Shown: piece after piece, positions 46,648 to 59,182 of the stretch
Layout of the letters: each line of letters begins with the position of its first letter
How positions within the stretch are numbered: the stretch's first letter is position 1
Assembly (NCBI GenBank): GCA_013397795.1
Contig: VZTJ01001760.1
Coordinates: forward strand, 288,167-352,166
From: Orthonyx spaldingii
Taxonomy: Eukaryota; Chordata; Aves; Passeriformes; Orthonychidae
Direction of reading: 5' to 3'
DNA: 64,000 nucleotides
Program-made: the position numbers and the translations under genes
The notes under the pieces: model-generated
Told to the model about the DNA's origin: nothing
The model's database searches: none
Seen by the model: the letters and a program-made list of their open reading frames with translations, nothing else

Positions 46648-47913
46648 GCTTTTGGTGGTTTCTGTGGATTGGGATGGACATTTTGGCCAGTTCTACTCAA
46701 TGTGGTTCAGGCTGAGATGGCAAAAGGTTTACCAGATGTGAGGTAGAAACAGAGGGTGTTGCTGAGCCCAAAATGCACTTCACAGCTGGGCAAGCTCAGT
46801 GTCAAGCTGGATAACACACCCAGAATCCCATGGAAATTATGTGGGTGCCCTGTGGGACGAGCAGAACTCATCTGCCTTTAGGTCCCTGTGGACACTAAAT
46901 GCACTTTAAGAAGAAGATTTTCAGGAGGTGTCAATCAGAAGGCACCATAACGGAGGTGATTTACCCTGGTAAAGTAGAAGCCCTCAAGAACATGAGAAAA
47001 TAAGCCCCAGCCTCACCTGCACTTCATTTCTTGTCAGTCAGCAGAGAAGGATTCAAGTGTTACTGGGTCATGCCAGACTCCCTTGTTGGGGTGAGGAGCA
47101 TTGTCCATGTCCCTTGGTGGACAGAGGTGTCTCCCCATTCCTCGGGTGGACTCTGACATACTGCATGCTTCACTTTCATATGGTCCCATAAATAACAGGA
47201 AGGCTGGGAAACAACACAATGCCAGAGGCAGAAATAAGGGCACAAATCCCTATTTCTCCAGCACAGCTGGAGCAGCTGATTGAAAAACTCATACAACCCA
47301 CCTCCACTATTCAAACTTTGGGGTGTTAAGTCCAAATCTAAATAATCCTACATGTTTTTTCCTTGACTAAGCACCTGAGCACTAATTACATGCCTGGTTA
47401 ATTCAGTAATGTGCATACATTTCTGGGCTCCCTCTGCTTCTATTGCTCTCTCTCCGCTTCAGGAGATTAATGAGGTGAGGAAACAGAGGATTGTTACAAA
47501 CCTGCAGCTCGCTGTACCTCCTAAAAAAATGATGGGAAATGCACCAAACATCACGTTATTTTGCTAACACGGCTCTGTACAGTACATAATTATAATTTAG
47601 CCGTTGTATTTCTTGCCTATTAGAATAGATAAGCAATGATCCAGGACTACAAAGAACAGCACAGCTTCATGGGACTGTTTTCTTGCCATTGTGCTGCAAT
47701 AAGCTGAAGCACATTTTTGTCTAAGATTTTTTGGCATAGGTAGGTTGGTTCTGAAAACACATATTCTTTTGGTTCAACCATGTCCAGTTTTTTTGCTTCC
47801 TCTTTGCCTTTGGGATGATTTTTGCCATTTTTTGCTTTTGTAAGGAAGGAGTTTCGGCTGATTCTTCATTTATCCTTTTACTTGAGGATCTCTGGGGTTT
47901 CTGGATGTTCAAG
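46648..47913. other. Unique non-coding sequence with candidate conserved block
   Basis: No gene recognised. The block 47335-47680 is listed separately. Confidence 0.5.
47335..47680. other. Candidate conserved non-coding element
   Basis: 'gagcactaattacatgcctg', 'gttaattcagtaatgtgcat', 'caggagattaatgaggtgag', 'agtacataattataatttag', 'ccgttgtatttcttgcctat' and 'tagaatagataagcaatgat'. Multiple TAATTA/TAATGA homeodomain-type cores in 350 repeat-free bases. Conservation not tested. Confidence 0.4.
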
Positions 47914-47995
47914 ACATAGGATCATATTCATAGACAATTTTTGTTGGAAGGGACCCATAAAGGTCATCTAGTCTAACCCTCATGCTGAATTGGAC
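47914..47995 (-). mobile_element. CR1 LINE tail fragment, old
   Basis: Antisense: 'aggatcatattcatagacaa', 'tttttgttggaagggaccca' and 'taaaggtcatctagtctaac', then 'cctcatgct'. Only the terminal part is recognisable. Confidence 0.75.
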
Positions 47996-48130
47996 CCTAT
48001 TGAGTGCATATGTGAGTTCATCCATGCTTATTTATTCAATATCTTCTCGTGTGATGTGCTGAACTAGAGCAGCCATCTGCAGTTACAGCCTGTATGTTCT
48101 TATCACTAAGACAGGTAAAAATTATTTTGA

Positions 48131-48318
48131 AATCACAGAATCACGGAAAGGTTTGAATTGGAAGGAGCCTTTGAAGGTCATTTAGTCCAAAAACCACTAG
48201 ATCATGTTGCTCCAACCCTCATCCAGCCTGATCTTGAATATTTCCAAAGATGAGGATCCACCACCTCTCCGGGCAAATTGTGCCAGTGTCTCACCTACCT
48301 CAGCATAAATGTTTTGGG
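48131..48318 (-). mobile_element. CR1 LINE 3' fragment
   Basis: Antisense: 'aatcacagaatcacggaaag', 'gtttgaattggaaggagcct', 'ttgaaggtcatttagtccaa', 'ctagatcatgttgctccaac', 'catccagcctgatcttgaat' and 'cgggcaaattgtgccagtgt'. The 'ggatccaccacctctc' block suggests an older subfamily than the 'gggcagccacagc' copies. Confidence 0.88.
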
Positions 48319-49177
48319 TTGTTACTTGAGGGGCCTGTATACCAGACAAGCCAACTCATTCTGATATGCAAGAAGAGTATATGATGATGCTCAAGGCTCA
48401 TTCTCAATACTTTTCTTTCTCTGTTTTACCTGGTTTCATTCTGTCTTTCTCCCTCTTCCATTTTTTTTAAGAAGGCTCCTATGAGCACAGCACTGATGCT
48501 GTGCAATTATCCAATTTTCTCATTTATCAGAGTTTTATGCCTCTTAGTTTAGTGCTTACACACTCATTATATTAAAGAAGAAAATAAATCTACTGAGCCC
48601 AATTAATAATCCAAGTAAGACCATTAACACTACAACAGCTGAGCAGGCACAGCAGTGTGGAAGTGAATGCTGTTTAAAGAAGCTCAAGGCAGTGATGTGG
48701 GCTGATCACAAAGGCAGAAAAGTCATCTGCCCAGGTGATAGAATCTGCATAAACATTTATAGTGGGACACAGCTGTTGAAATGCAGGCACTGACTGCCAT
48801 TCAAGACGCTCATGAGTGTTTAAGGCACCTTCATGATTAAAAAGGTGGAAACCTTTTCTCATGTCCTCCTGACAAAACTGGAGTTTCTTCCTTTACTTAC
48901 ATCTAATGGATGCTCAGAGAAATCTTGCCTCATCATTCTTCAAGATTATCTCACGTTTCAGACATCCATTCAGAAACTGCCAAATTTCTTTTGCGTCCAA
49001 ATGAGAGCTGGAAATAGGACATTAAGATTACTTAAGTATCACACCTGGATTTAAAACCAGCCCATCCCAACCCCAAATCTGGATGGATTTTCTATTCCTT
49101 TCAAACTTTGAGGCAAAGCAAAAAGTAGGGATATAAAAATTCTGGTCATGTGCTTCAGAAGATACTGACTGAAGATT
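48319..49177. other. Unique non-coding sequence, nothing recognised
   Basis: No gene or repeat recognised. Confidence 0.5.
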
Positions 49178-49537
49178 TATAGAATTACAGAATCACTGAC
49201 TTTGGAAAAGCCCTCCAAGGCCATCAAAGCCAAGTTGTGCCTGATCCCCACCTTGTCACCTGTCCCAGAGCATTGAGTGCCACATCCAGGCCTTCCTTGG
49301 ACACCTCCAGGGATGGGAACTCCAAACCTGCCTGGGTCCCTTCCAAGGCCTAACCACCATTTCCATGAAGAAATTCTTCCTGATGTCCAACCTAAACCTC
49401 CCCTGGTGCAACTTCAGGCCATGTCCTCTTGTCCTGTCATTGATTGCCAGGGAGAAGGAGGCAACCACCTCCTTTCAGGGAGTTATAGTGAGTTATAAGG
49501 TCACTTCTGAGACTCCTCTTCTCCAGGCTAAATGAAT
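49178..49537 (-). mobile_element. CR1 LINE 3' fragment, third subfamily type
   Basis: Antisense: 'atagaattacagaatcactg', 'tttggaaaagccctccaagg', 'gagcattgagtgccacatcc', 'aggccttccttggacacctc', 'gatgtccaacctaaacctcc', 'tcttgtcctgtcattgattg' and 'ctcctcttctccaggctaaa'. It lies head to head with the next copy. Confidence 0.93.
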
Positions 49538-49621
49538 TTGAAAGTTTAAGACCCAGGTCAAAAGCTGATGGTTCTTCAGAAAACCAGCAATTTTTTACAA
49601 AATAACGGCTAAATATCCTCA

Positions 49622-49868
49622 GATGGTCATAAACTAAAACACAAGAAGTTTTACTTCAACATGAGGAAGAATTTTATATGTTGATGGTGGTAAAACTCTG
49701 AAACAGCTGACCGGGGAGGGCTTGGATTCTCCCTTTCTGGAGACATTCCAAACCCACCTGGATGCTTTCCTGTGTGACCTGCCCTGGGTGACCCTGCCTT
49801 GGCAGGGACTTTGGACTGGATGATCTCCAGAGGTTCCTTCAAAACCTAACAATTCTGTGATTTTGTGA
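49622..49868 (+). mobile_element. CR1 LINE 3' fragment, different subfamily, opposite orientation
   Basis: Sense CR1: 'caagaagttttacttcaaca', 'tgaggaagaattttatatgt', 'ctttctggagacattccaaa', 'cccacctggatgctttcctg', 'tgtgacctgccctgggtgac', 'ggactggatgatctccagag' and the end 'attctgtgattttgtga'. Its 5' truncation point faces that of the 49178-49537 copy across about 85 bases. Confidence 0.92.
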
Positions 49869-50229
49869 AGATATATACCAGGTGTTTCAAAAGTCACTGA
49901 CCCTTTCTCCTCTTATTAAGAGTCCAAACAGCCTCTTTCTTCTACATCCCAATGAAAATATGCTTACCCATACACATAAAAAATGTGTGTATTTACATGG
50001 ATATGGACACAAATTCCTCTCTCTCTTTATATATACACACAGATTTCTTTCTCCTTCTTCCCTTGCTGAGATTTGGAGAAGCTGCTCCTCGGCTATACAG
50101 TAGTGCACCAGGAACAGCCCTGAGGCAGCCCTGCAGTATTTCCCTGTTGTAACCCAACCCCTCAGTGGGAGCAGAGAGGGCTATCAGCTCCCTTTGATTA
50201 ACAGGGTGGGTATGCCTGACATTCACTTA

Positions 50230-50720
50230 CCAGAACAGGGAAGATAACTTTGTAGACCACATTAATGGGGATCTACCTCCCTTGCTCATTGATGACATTG
50301 AGCCTAACCATGTGGCGTTTTAGCAGCAGAGTAATTCCATCATCTGCCTTTGATTACATCATAAATTGACACCTTGCCAAGTTATAAAAATATGGTTTTA
50401 GTCTGTGGAGGCCAGGGCACTTCAGATGATGCCCTCTCTTATTTGCTGGGTCTTGTGCCACAGCAGAGCTATAGATCACATCTGTAATCCTGTGGAGTTC
50501 ATTATCTCCTAATGCTATTTGCTTTTTTAGATCATTAGAATGAAACTTGACCTGACCTGTGAACTATGAAATTGATTGTTGCCTTTAAATGGTCAACAGC
50601 CCATTTTCTAATCGATATACCAAATAATTTTATACATATTTAAATTATATATAACTTCAATGCTCGTTAAATTTATCTGCCACTTTCCTTCTATAGTTTA
50701 TTTTGCATGCATCTGAAACA
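50230..50720. other. Candidate conserved non-coding element
   Basis: Nearly 500 repeat-free bases: 'cattgatgacattgagccta', 'ctttgattacatcataaatt', 'tctgtggaggccagggcact', 'tagatcattagaatgaaact' and 'ttttctaatcgatataccaa'. Words typical of enhancers (CTTTGAT, ATCGAT, TAAT) recur. Confidence 0.38.
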
Positions 50721-53700
50721 TGGATGATGCTTTTACTATTTGGTGGTACCATTTAGAAAAAAATGAGGAAGAAGGAGGAAGACACAAATAAATCCTGGCC
50801 TGAAACAAAAAGCTGAGGCACTGAACATGAGTGCAATTCTGCTCTGAAGCCTTTTCAAACATACCCTAGTTTGGGCTGTGGTTTCAGATTAATCCGTTCC
50901 ATGACCACTGGGAAAAAAAAAAGAACCCAAACCAGAACAGAATTTTGCTGTAATCATTCAAGTTTGAATAGAGTTTCTAGCTTCTGTTCCCTGCCTGCTG
51001 CTTTGCAGAATCAAAACCAAGAAGAATTGAAGCAAATTGTTGAGGTGCACTCAGGACAGAACTGAATTCAGTGAGAAAGGAAATTTCAGAAATTAGTGAG
51101 GTTATTTCGCATCTTGGGGAAGCTCTATTTAATGGTTTGGCTCTACTGGGGCTTTGTACAAGTTTGTAAAGGGATGGGAAATACCATCCCTGGCCACCTT
51201 ACAAAGCACTTAATTTTTAAGTAGACATAATAACCTTGCTTATGCTCTGATGATTTTAGGAAATTCTCCTCTGGGCATCCTTTTGCATCCTGCCTTTTCT
51301 ATATCTTCCAAAGTAACTCGGTGTCTTCATGCACAAACTCCTGTGGAGCCCCATTAACAGCCTTGTTGCTCTGCCTTTTCAACCACTTAGTGAAACAGAA
51401 CTTGCTTGTTTGCAAATTCAGAAAAGAGGGGGGAAAATGAGGTCTCCCACCCCAAAAAGCTTCATCTTTTGACTGAGCCTGTTCAGTCCTGTCAGCATCT
51501 CTGCATTTCTAGAAAATACACCTAACTATCCCAAAGAGTCTAGTTTGAGAAAGATGCAAACACAGATGCCCACAGCCCCAGGTTTCTTCTCTTATCCCTG
51601 TGGGAGGGAGGAATGAAAGAATAGAATCCATGAGGTCTGTTTTCTCTGTGGGAGGTGAGACCCAAAAGCAGCAGCACAGCATTAAGAGGCAAATACAGTC
51701 ATAGAATCAAGATGGGTGTTGTGATCAGTACTCAAGGGCTTAAAACTCTTGGTTTCATAATGGTAGACAGGTTTGGTCATCACCTTCACTTTTTAAAGTC
51801 AACGTAAGGAAATAATGTATTTGTCTCTCTTAAAGGCCTCTAAGGATAGAGTAATTAACTTTTGGAACTCATTTAAAGAGGAAAAACAGTACATTCTACT
51901 GCAAATGACAATTAATGATACACAAAATGGTTCTTCAGTGGAAAGGTCATTCCCTGCCACTCAGCCAGTCAATCCCTCTTGTAATGTGTGAAGTTTTCTG
52001 TACTGCTTAAACAGACTTTTTAAAATACTCAGACAAAAAGGGCAACTACCTCATGTATTCCCCAAATCACAGTCTTACTTAGGCAATCACAATGTGTTTT
52101 CACCCAAATGAGTTTTTGAAGGAAAAAGTGGGGAAAATACCTCACCCTACTCCACAGCCTGTACTCTCTGGGCTTGCAGAGGAGCAGGTCTGTGACTTTT
52201 CCACTGAGGATCCAGCAAACACCACTGCCCACAACACCATCCCTCTGTTCCCAGTTACCCCCAAGACATCTCCTGGCCTTTCCCTGCCCTCTTGAGAGGT
52301 CTGCCTGAGAAAAGAACAAAAATCTAACAAACAAAATCAGAAGTCAGCATAGAGCCATCAAAGAAAACAAACCTCCAAACCATTTGGAATGGCTTCCCTG
52401 GATTGCTACTAGTCAGGCAGGACTTAATCTTCTAGATGTTCTTCATTTTGAGCATGAAGAGGCATTTGACACTTATCTAAAATTGAAATGATGTGCCATG
52501 AAAGCCCTTGCAGGTACAGGGATCTTATCTGCATAGGTGTCTACTTTGTTTGTGATAGCAGCCCCTGCTTGGCAGGGACTAAGCAGGTACTGCTTGAGGA
52601 GTGCAGTGGGGGGAAGAAGGAGCTTTTGCTGTGATACTGTACCTGCCACTGCTGCATCCAACAAATGGCACCTTTTAATACATGGTCATTTTTATTTATG
52701 TTCCAGTTTTATCAAAGCAATGGGGTGTGCGATAGGCTGGTAAATAATTAATTTATTTCCCAAAGTCACCCAGTGGAAGAGATGACAAGCCCTGCCATTT
52801 ATACTTTTATGGAACGCCAGATGAAGTGAAGACGTCAGCGAAGGGGGGCAAGTCTCTGGGAACAAAGTGAAATAGAGAATATCTTTCCTTCAGTAAGACA
52901 AATTTGTGTGGGGTAACCGTGCTTTTCTGGGGAAGCCAATTGGAAAAGAGTGATAGAGGCCCAGCTACTGAAGTTCATCAAAGTCATCTGTTTCAGGTAA
53001 GCTCATTTTTCACCAGCCAAGGGGATATTTACCTGGAGTACACCTGTAAGGTATAGCCGACAGATTGAATGGTACAGTGCTTTATTATATTTCACACCCT
53101 GATGATTCAATATGATAGGAAAAGGGATAGAAAAACTGAGAGCTAAAAAAAAAAAAAGCCATGTCTTCTCTTTGGAGTGCGTTTGTCACGCTGTTTAGCT
53201 GCAGTGCTTAGGCAAACCAAAGGGAAGTGAACAGTGTTTTAAAGTGCATTATGTTTCTGTGTGAGTATTTAGCTCAAAATAACCTTTTTTCCCTTCTCCT
53301 TCCCTTTTTTGCAAGTGTCATCCTAGATTTCTACAGTGAGGCAACACTACCTTATATGTATGTTGTTACATACATCCACCCAGCCAGTCAGCAAGAGCTG
53401 ACTCTTCCTGCTTACTCCCCTTGGAGTTCCATGCTGGGAGAGCACAGATGCCTTCAGCTGGGCAAAGTGCTGAAATTCCTCTGAATTCACCTGAATTTGC
53501 CCTACAGCCACCTCTTGTCAAAGTGTGCACCCTGCTTGCAGGCCACCTCTCAAGGTCATTGCATTGGAGGGTCATCACTTTGCTGAGCTGAAGACAGTCA
53601 GATCTACCAAGTTTCAAGTGAAAGCCTGAACCCAACTTCTACAAGATCAAGAAACAGCATTATTTCATCTGAGTTTGCAAATCTGGCTGTTGCAATCTCC

Positions 53701-54222
53701 GAGAGACCAAACACAGCTGTGCCTTGGAAAATAAGGCTATCAGTGAGTGGTTTCAGGTTCTTGGTGAGGGTCATGGTGTTTTGTAGATGGGAAGTTTGCT
53801 GTTTGCACCCACTGCTTCCACTCAAAAAGAAAATGGGTGTTTCTGTCTGAAAAGAGTGTGGCGACAGTCTTTCTTGTTTGGAGAGCAACATCCAGATTTG
53901 ATGTTCAATTTCTTGTATATCCCTGCTTCCCAACAGTCAAATATATTTGCTTCCTGAAAAAGGAATTTATCACAGGAAGTCTGACTCAGAGGCCATGACC
54001 ATTCTGCTGTGAGATGTCAAAGCTTAGCTGAATGAAGTCTTCTAAAGAAATTTGCAGTGCTTACAGAAATTATTTTTGTCAGAGACGACTTTCTGGTGTC
54101 TGACAATACCTTCGTCAGTAAATCAGAGGTTTAAGGTGTCTGAGCACCTGAATACGATCAGGGGGCAATGGTGTATCAGGAATGATGTGTCATGGAGATC
54201 CCTGAGAAAAAGCAGTTTGGGG

Positions 54223-54248
54223 TTTATTTATATATTTATTTATTTATT
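54223..54248. repeat. (TTTA)n short tandem repeat
   Basis: Six TTTA-type units with a TATA interruption. Confidence 0.8.
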
Positions 54249-54939
54249 CTTCTGGCACAGCTGTAACCCCTGGCATTTGTCCCAGGGTCAGATTTCAGTC
54301 TTGGGGTCACAGCCAAAGGTTGCATCAGCCAACCACTTGGCAAGCAGGGTCATATGCTAGAAACAATAATACCTGGTCATGCCAGTCCACCTCCTGCAAC
54401 GTGTCGTGGGGCCATGGACTAACATGGTTTGGCAAGAGCTACAAGCTACCTGGCTGAATCCATACAAACAAAATCCACAAAAAATGGTCTCTCATTTTAG
54501 TCTAGACTGACACGGAAAGCCACTTGTGCTGAACACGGGACTTTGTTGCCTGAGACGGATTCTGGTGGGCAGCAGATACCAAACGGGGCAGAAGGACAAT
54601 GATGGACACCAGACATCGGCTCTACTCTTGCTGGCAGCACAGGAAACATCTACCAAAAGCCATGCTGTTGTGCCAGGATTTGCCCTTCAACTGGGGAAAT
54701 AAATAAAAATGCAGATTTAAACACATAAATGTCCAGATCTGAAGGACTCTTACTCTAGAGTCTAAGCATCTCCAGATTTCAAATGTATTAAAGAGCATTT
54801 GGGATTGTCTAGGGAATATCTTTCTGCACTAGATTTGTGCTAATATCATTTGTCCTTATAAAGGAAGTGGTTTCTCCTGAGCTCTAAGGTACACCTATGT
54901 CTGTTTCTTTTAGGAGAAAGAATCCTTCAATAAATTAGC

Positions 54940-55200
54940 ATGCCTTTAAAATGATAATATGGACTATAAAAATTATTGTGATTCATATCAGAACACATAA
55001 TGATTTAAATAATCAGTCATTAATTAAACAGGTTTTTACCTGTGGGGGCTGCAAGAGTTTAATAATTTAAGCTGACTAAATGTTAGTACTACCTGGGCAT
55101 AATTAGAGCTGTGGGGAAAGTTTCACAAATACAGCAAAGCTGGCTACATTTCATGCTATTTACTGAGAGCAGGCAGCAATCTGCCAGCAGAGCAGACTTT
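54940..55200. other. Candidate conserved non-coding element
   Basis: 'ataatgatttaaataatcag', 'tcattaattaaacaggtttt', 'gagtttaataatttaagctg' and 'gggcataattagagctgtgg'. Homeodomain-type words at high density and no repeats. Confidence 0.33.
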
Positions 55201-55313
55201 TCAATTCTAAATGACCATACTGCCCCCATAGAATGACTGGGAGGCAACTGAACTAAGGATGTGGGTCAACATAAATAATAAAAGAATCCCCATTTCTACA
55301 ACTGCTTAAACAG

Positions 55314-55568
55314 AGTCACAGAATTATTTGGGTTGGAAAGGACCTTAAAGACATCTCTTGCCATGTGCAGGGACATCTTTCACTATCCCAGACTGCTCCA
55401 AGTCACATCCAACCTGGCCTTGGACACTTCCAAGGATGGGGCAGCCACAGCTGCTCTGGCCAACCTGTGCCAGGACCTCACCACCCTCACAGCCAGAATT
55501 CCTTCTCAATATCCCATCTAACACTGCTCCTGGCAATTTAAAACTGTTCCCCTTTGTCCTATCTCATA
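55314..55568 (-). mobile_element. CR1 LINE 3' fragment
   Basis: Antisense: 'agtcacagaattatttgggt', 'tggaaaggaccttaaagaca', 'catctttcactatcccagac', 'tccaacctggccttggacac', 'ggggcagccacagctgctct', 'acctgtgccaggacctcacc' and 'ctcaatatcccatctaacac'. The only young CR1 between 49.9 and 62.9 kb. A 154-codon frame (55358-55822, +) is a by-product. Confidence 0.95.
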
Positions 55569-58500
55569 TTTCTGGTAAATATGATCACCCTTATTGCAGA
55601 AGCTGTTGCAGGATTGACCCCTTTGTCATGAGTTTACGTGTTGAGCTCATCCTTGTGGAAGTCTTAGGTGCACCGAGGTTCAGTGGAACAGCTTCTGTTA
55701 GCAGGACTGTGTTGCTTTGTCTTGCAAGAATGGAGATGAGCTTCAGCACTCTGGACTCTTCTCTCACAGACCTTCAGGAATACATTTTTCCCACCTCTAA
55801 GTCTCATTTTAAGTGCCAGTAAACTGTAGCCTTTTCCTGTTTTGGCATGCCTGAGTGCTTCATTTGTGCTCCAAAAACACTTTGTTAGTGCAAGTATTAT
55901 CTTATTAATTACAGCCTGCTACTTTGCCCTTGAGCACTAGGAACTTGTAGTGGTCCAGTGAAGAAGATAACACTTGGAGAACATCACAGGTTCACACACA
56001 CAGGCCTAAAATTTCTGAATCCAGATCCTGTGTGGTTGGGAAGAGCAAGAATGTATTTAATATTCAGCACCTAGAAGAGAAATTCTTTGGTCAAAGCAAC
56101 ATCATGGAGGAGGAATTCTTTGTTCTATGAAAGGTTAATGTACCTGGATAGCAGCCGAGAGCGTTTGCATGCAGAGAGATCATTAATCCATGCAGTAATA
56201 ATTTGTGAAATAAAAATCAATCTTGGAAAGAAGGCAAAGCCTCTAGTTCCAAAGTAATGGACTGTCTTTTGCACTGCATCTCGTTAAGCAAGACCCAAAT
56301 ACATAATGGGCTCAATTTCCATGCAAGACTTCTCTGCAATCCAGAAAAACTAATAGCAACTCTAAGCAAATCCTGCTGCCTTTCAGGCCCTGGAAGTTGC
56401 AGCTCAATTAACACAGCAGTCCCAGCCATGGCAGGATAGTTTTGAAAGGCCAAAGCTGCCGTGTTCATTCCAGGTAAGAGGACAGCTCCTGGCTGATGGA
56501 CCAGACCTGCAGACATGCCCAACAACATCAGCTCTCGGTGAGATCACAATGAACAGGGTTAGATCCTCTCTGGAGGAGCTATAGAGGGGCTCAGCAGCAC
56601 CTGAGCCCCTCTCCACTTGGAAGGAGAAAGGGAACATACAGAGGGCTGCAAGATGCCCCATGGACATGGTTCCATAGCTCCAGACAACTTCACCCATGCC
56701 TCTTGTGCTCCTGTTCACTTAAGAGGGAAACAACCTGTGGTCAAACATAACACCCAAAGAGCACTTGATCCCTCAGGCATGGCTTAGTACAAAGGCTGCC
56801 GAAATCCCTACAGGTAAATAAAACAAGATGAGAGACAACTGGAAGGGAAAAGGGGGCTTCCCTATGGAGCAGAGAAATCTTTAAAATAATATGTTTCTTT
56901 GAAGAACAGCCCACAAGCTCCTCTGCAGAGGAGTAATGGGGTCAGATTCATTCCCCAGTTCAACACAAAATGAAATACCTTTTTGCTTTCAACCTGCTTG
57001 CATGAGTTAAGGTGATATCAAAGTTTCTGTGCTGTAGGCATCTGATTTCTGCCAGGATCCCAAAAAGAAAAACCACGCTTTATCTCTTGCTCCTTAGGTT
57101 GAAATCTGTCCCTTTCACCCTTTCCCTGCCTTCCAGGTGCTTTAATTTGAATTTTTTGCTTGTGTTGGACAGATTTCCTAGAGACTGTCACCAGCAGTGT
57201 GGGTGGCATCTCCAGGTGACTCCAGTGAGAGGGAAGACAGGCAGGCTCACTGCCAGGCTGCAGCCCGGCCCCGAGTGTGGAGGTGTCACTCTGTAATACT
57301 GACAAAGTACAAAATCCAGTCCCAATAATCCTCTTAAGTCAGACAAGAAAATAACTGGTGTGATTGATAACCCAAAGACAATCAAAGTGTTAAGGATTTA
57401 GAGAAGGTACCATACATACAGAATATTTCCAGGAAGAGCTACACAGCTTAAAGGACTGTTTTATTTGGATTTTTTTCCCATTTTGATATACTAAAAGAGA
57501 GGGAAAATAACCATCATAACTTGGAAATGCACTGAAATCAGAGACACGTCTACCATTGGCTTGGATTGATTTTCAGTCATCTTTTAAGGAACACAACAGA
57601 AATATCAATTAACAACAAAATAATCATTACAAGTAAACAAAGATGATAAAAAATAAATTAGAGAAACATTGGAAATCAATATCATTCAAAGAGAGAAAAT
57701 CAGTTGAGTTCAGTTTGGGGAACAAGAGATTCAGCAAAATTAGTGCAAAGAACTCTTTGCTTGGGGTTTTTCCACTACGCTTCAGATGGTGGAAACCCCA
57801 AACTGTCGATCCATGTCCTCAATGGGCTCAGATGCCATCAGTCTGTCAGCTCCCCATTTGTGCCCTGCAAAGTGTGATTCCCTCGTGGTTTTGTTTGCAC
57901 AGCTACCTGAGAGAATGGATATCTGATTCCTGTTTTAATTAATGGGAAATGAACACCCCAGACTCCTTTCTCAGGTGTAGAGGTGATGTTTTCAGATGTG
58001 CAATGCGCTTCAAAGCAAAGAATGGTACAGAGGCAGCTATTCCTCTATGGTTCATGCTGTAGAAATCTAAAATATCTAGAACACCAGTGGAAATACCGTG
58101 TTATCTCATGTGATACTCGTGGCAGATGTGTTGCCGCAGAGCAACACGACGCTTTCAGCTTTACCGAGAACTTTTTCTTCCCAGAGTACAACAGAATAAG
58201 ATTAACAACATTTTGATAACCCAAACATTCTCTGAAAATTTGAAAATAAAATATCCTTGCATTTTTACTTCTTCAGCTTTGCAAATATCCCTTCCAATTC
58301 GTTCCACAGCCAGAGCTGGCTTGGATGCAAACAGTTCAGGGAAACAACCAAAGAAACAAACCGACAAAAAATGTGTGAAACTGGCAAATAACCCCATTGA
58401 ACAGTAAAATCACCTCAAGACATCTTTTGAAGAAGTGATATAAGTTCTATTTTAAAACTTTTGAACTCAGTTTAGCGCCGCTAGGAGATGGTTTGCATCA

Positions 58501-59117
58501 CATCACTTCCTCCAACCAAGACTGTCCAGTTTTAACATTCTACTGTGACTCCTCTGTGATTCAGCCAAAGTGAGGGGAGAAAAACATCCCACCAGAAATA
58601 TCAGGTTTACAGAATGGACTGCCTAATCTTACAGGATAAGATTTTTCCAACTCCCCAGCTGACTTTCTAAGTCATTCTTGAAAGACAAGGAAACCTTCTG
58701 ATAAGTTAATAGCCTTGTCCTTTAGTCAGGTGGCAGCTCAAGGGCATCTCAAGCCACTGCTGGGATAAAAAGGGACATTTTTCCCTTTCTGCTACATAGC
58801 AGAATAACTTTAGTAGCAGACAAAAGGGAACAGCTGGCCCTTCTGATGTTACACACTTGGTTCCACATCTTAGCATCAGGTCACTTGCTAGATCTGGAAA
58901 TATTTTTTCCCAAAAAGGATGGACTGCTAGTGTTTCGTTCACTCGGCTGTATTTCTTTCGTGAGACACAGCCGAGCAGCCTTGGCAGAAATTACCAACCT
59001 CAAGAAGCTCTGGGTGTTTGGAGAGGCTGGGGGCCTGGGTAGTGCTGCCAGAGATGTCCCTGTCTGAGGGAGCATGAGAACTCCACGATGGAAACCAGGA
59101 GCAAATCTCTCTATAAT

Positions 59118-59182
59118 ACAAATATATACATATACGTAATACAAATATAGATATATATATAGATATATATATATATATATAT
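59118..59182. repeat. TA/ATATAG microsatellite
   Basis: Imperfect (TA)n with interspersed 'atacg', 'ataga' and 'acaaata' units, ending in a pure (AT) run of about 11 units. Confidence 0.9.

Larger units (their letters stand above)
49869..55313. other. Unique non-coding sequence, 5.4 kb without CR1
   Basis: No gene recognised. Candidate conserved blocks at 50230-50720 and 54940-55200. Low-complexity tracts at 53145-53157 (13 A) and 54223-54248 (TTTA-type). Open frames are short. Confidence 0.5.

Noticed and set aside
51697..51725. 'agtcatagaatcaagatggg', CR1-tail-like
   Set aside because: Only the octamer-like word is present; nothing after it matches CR1.
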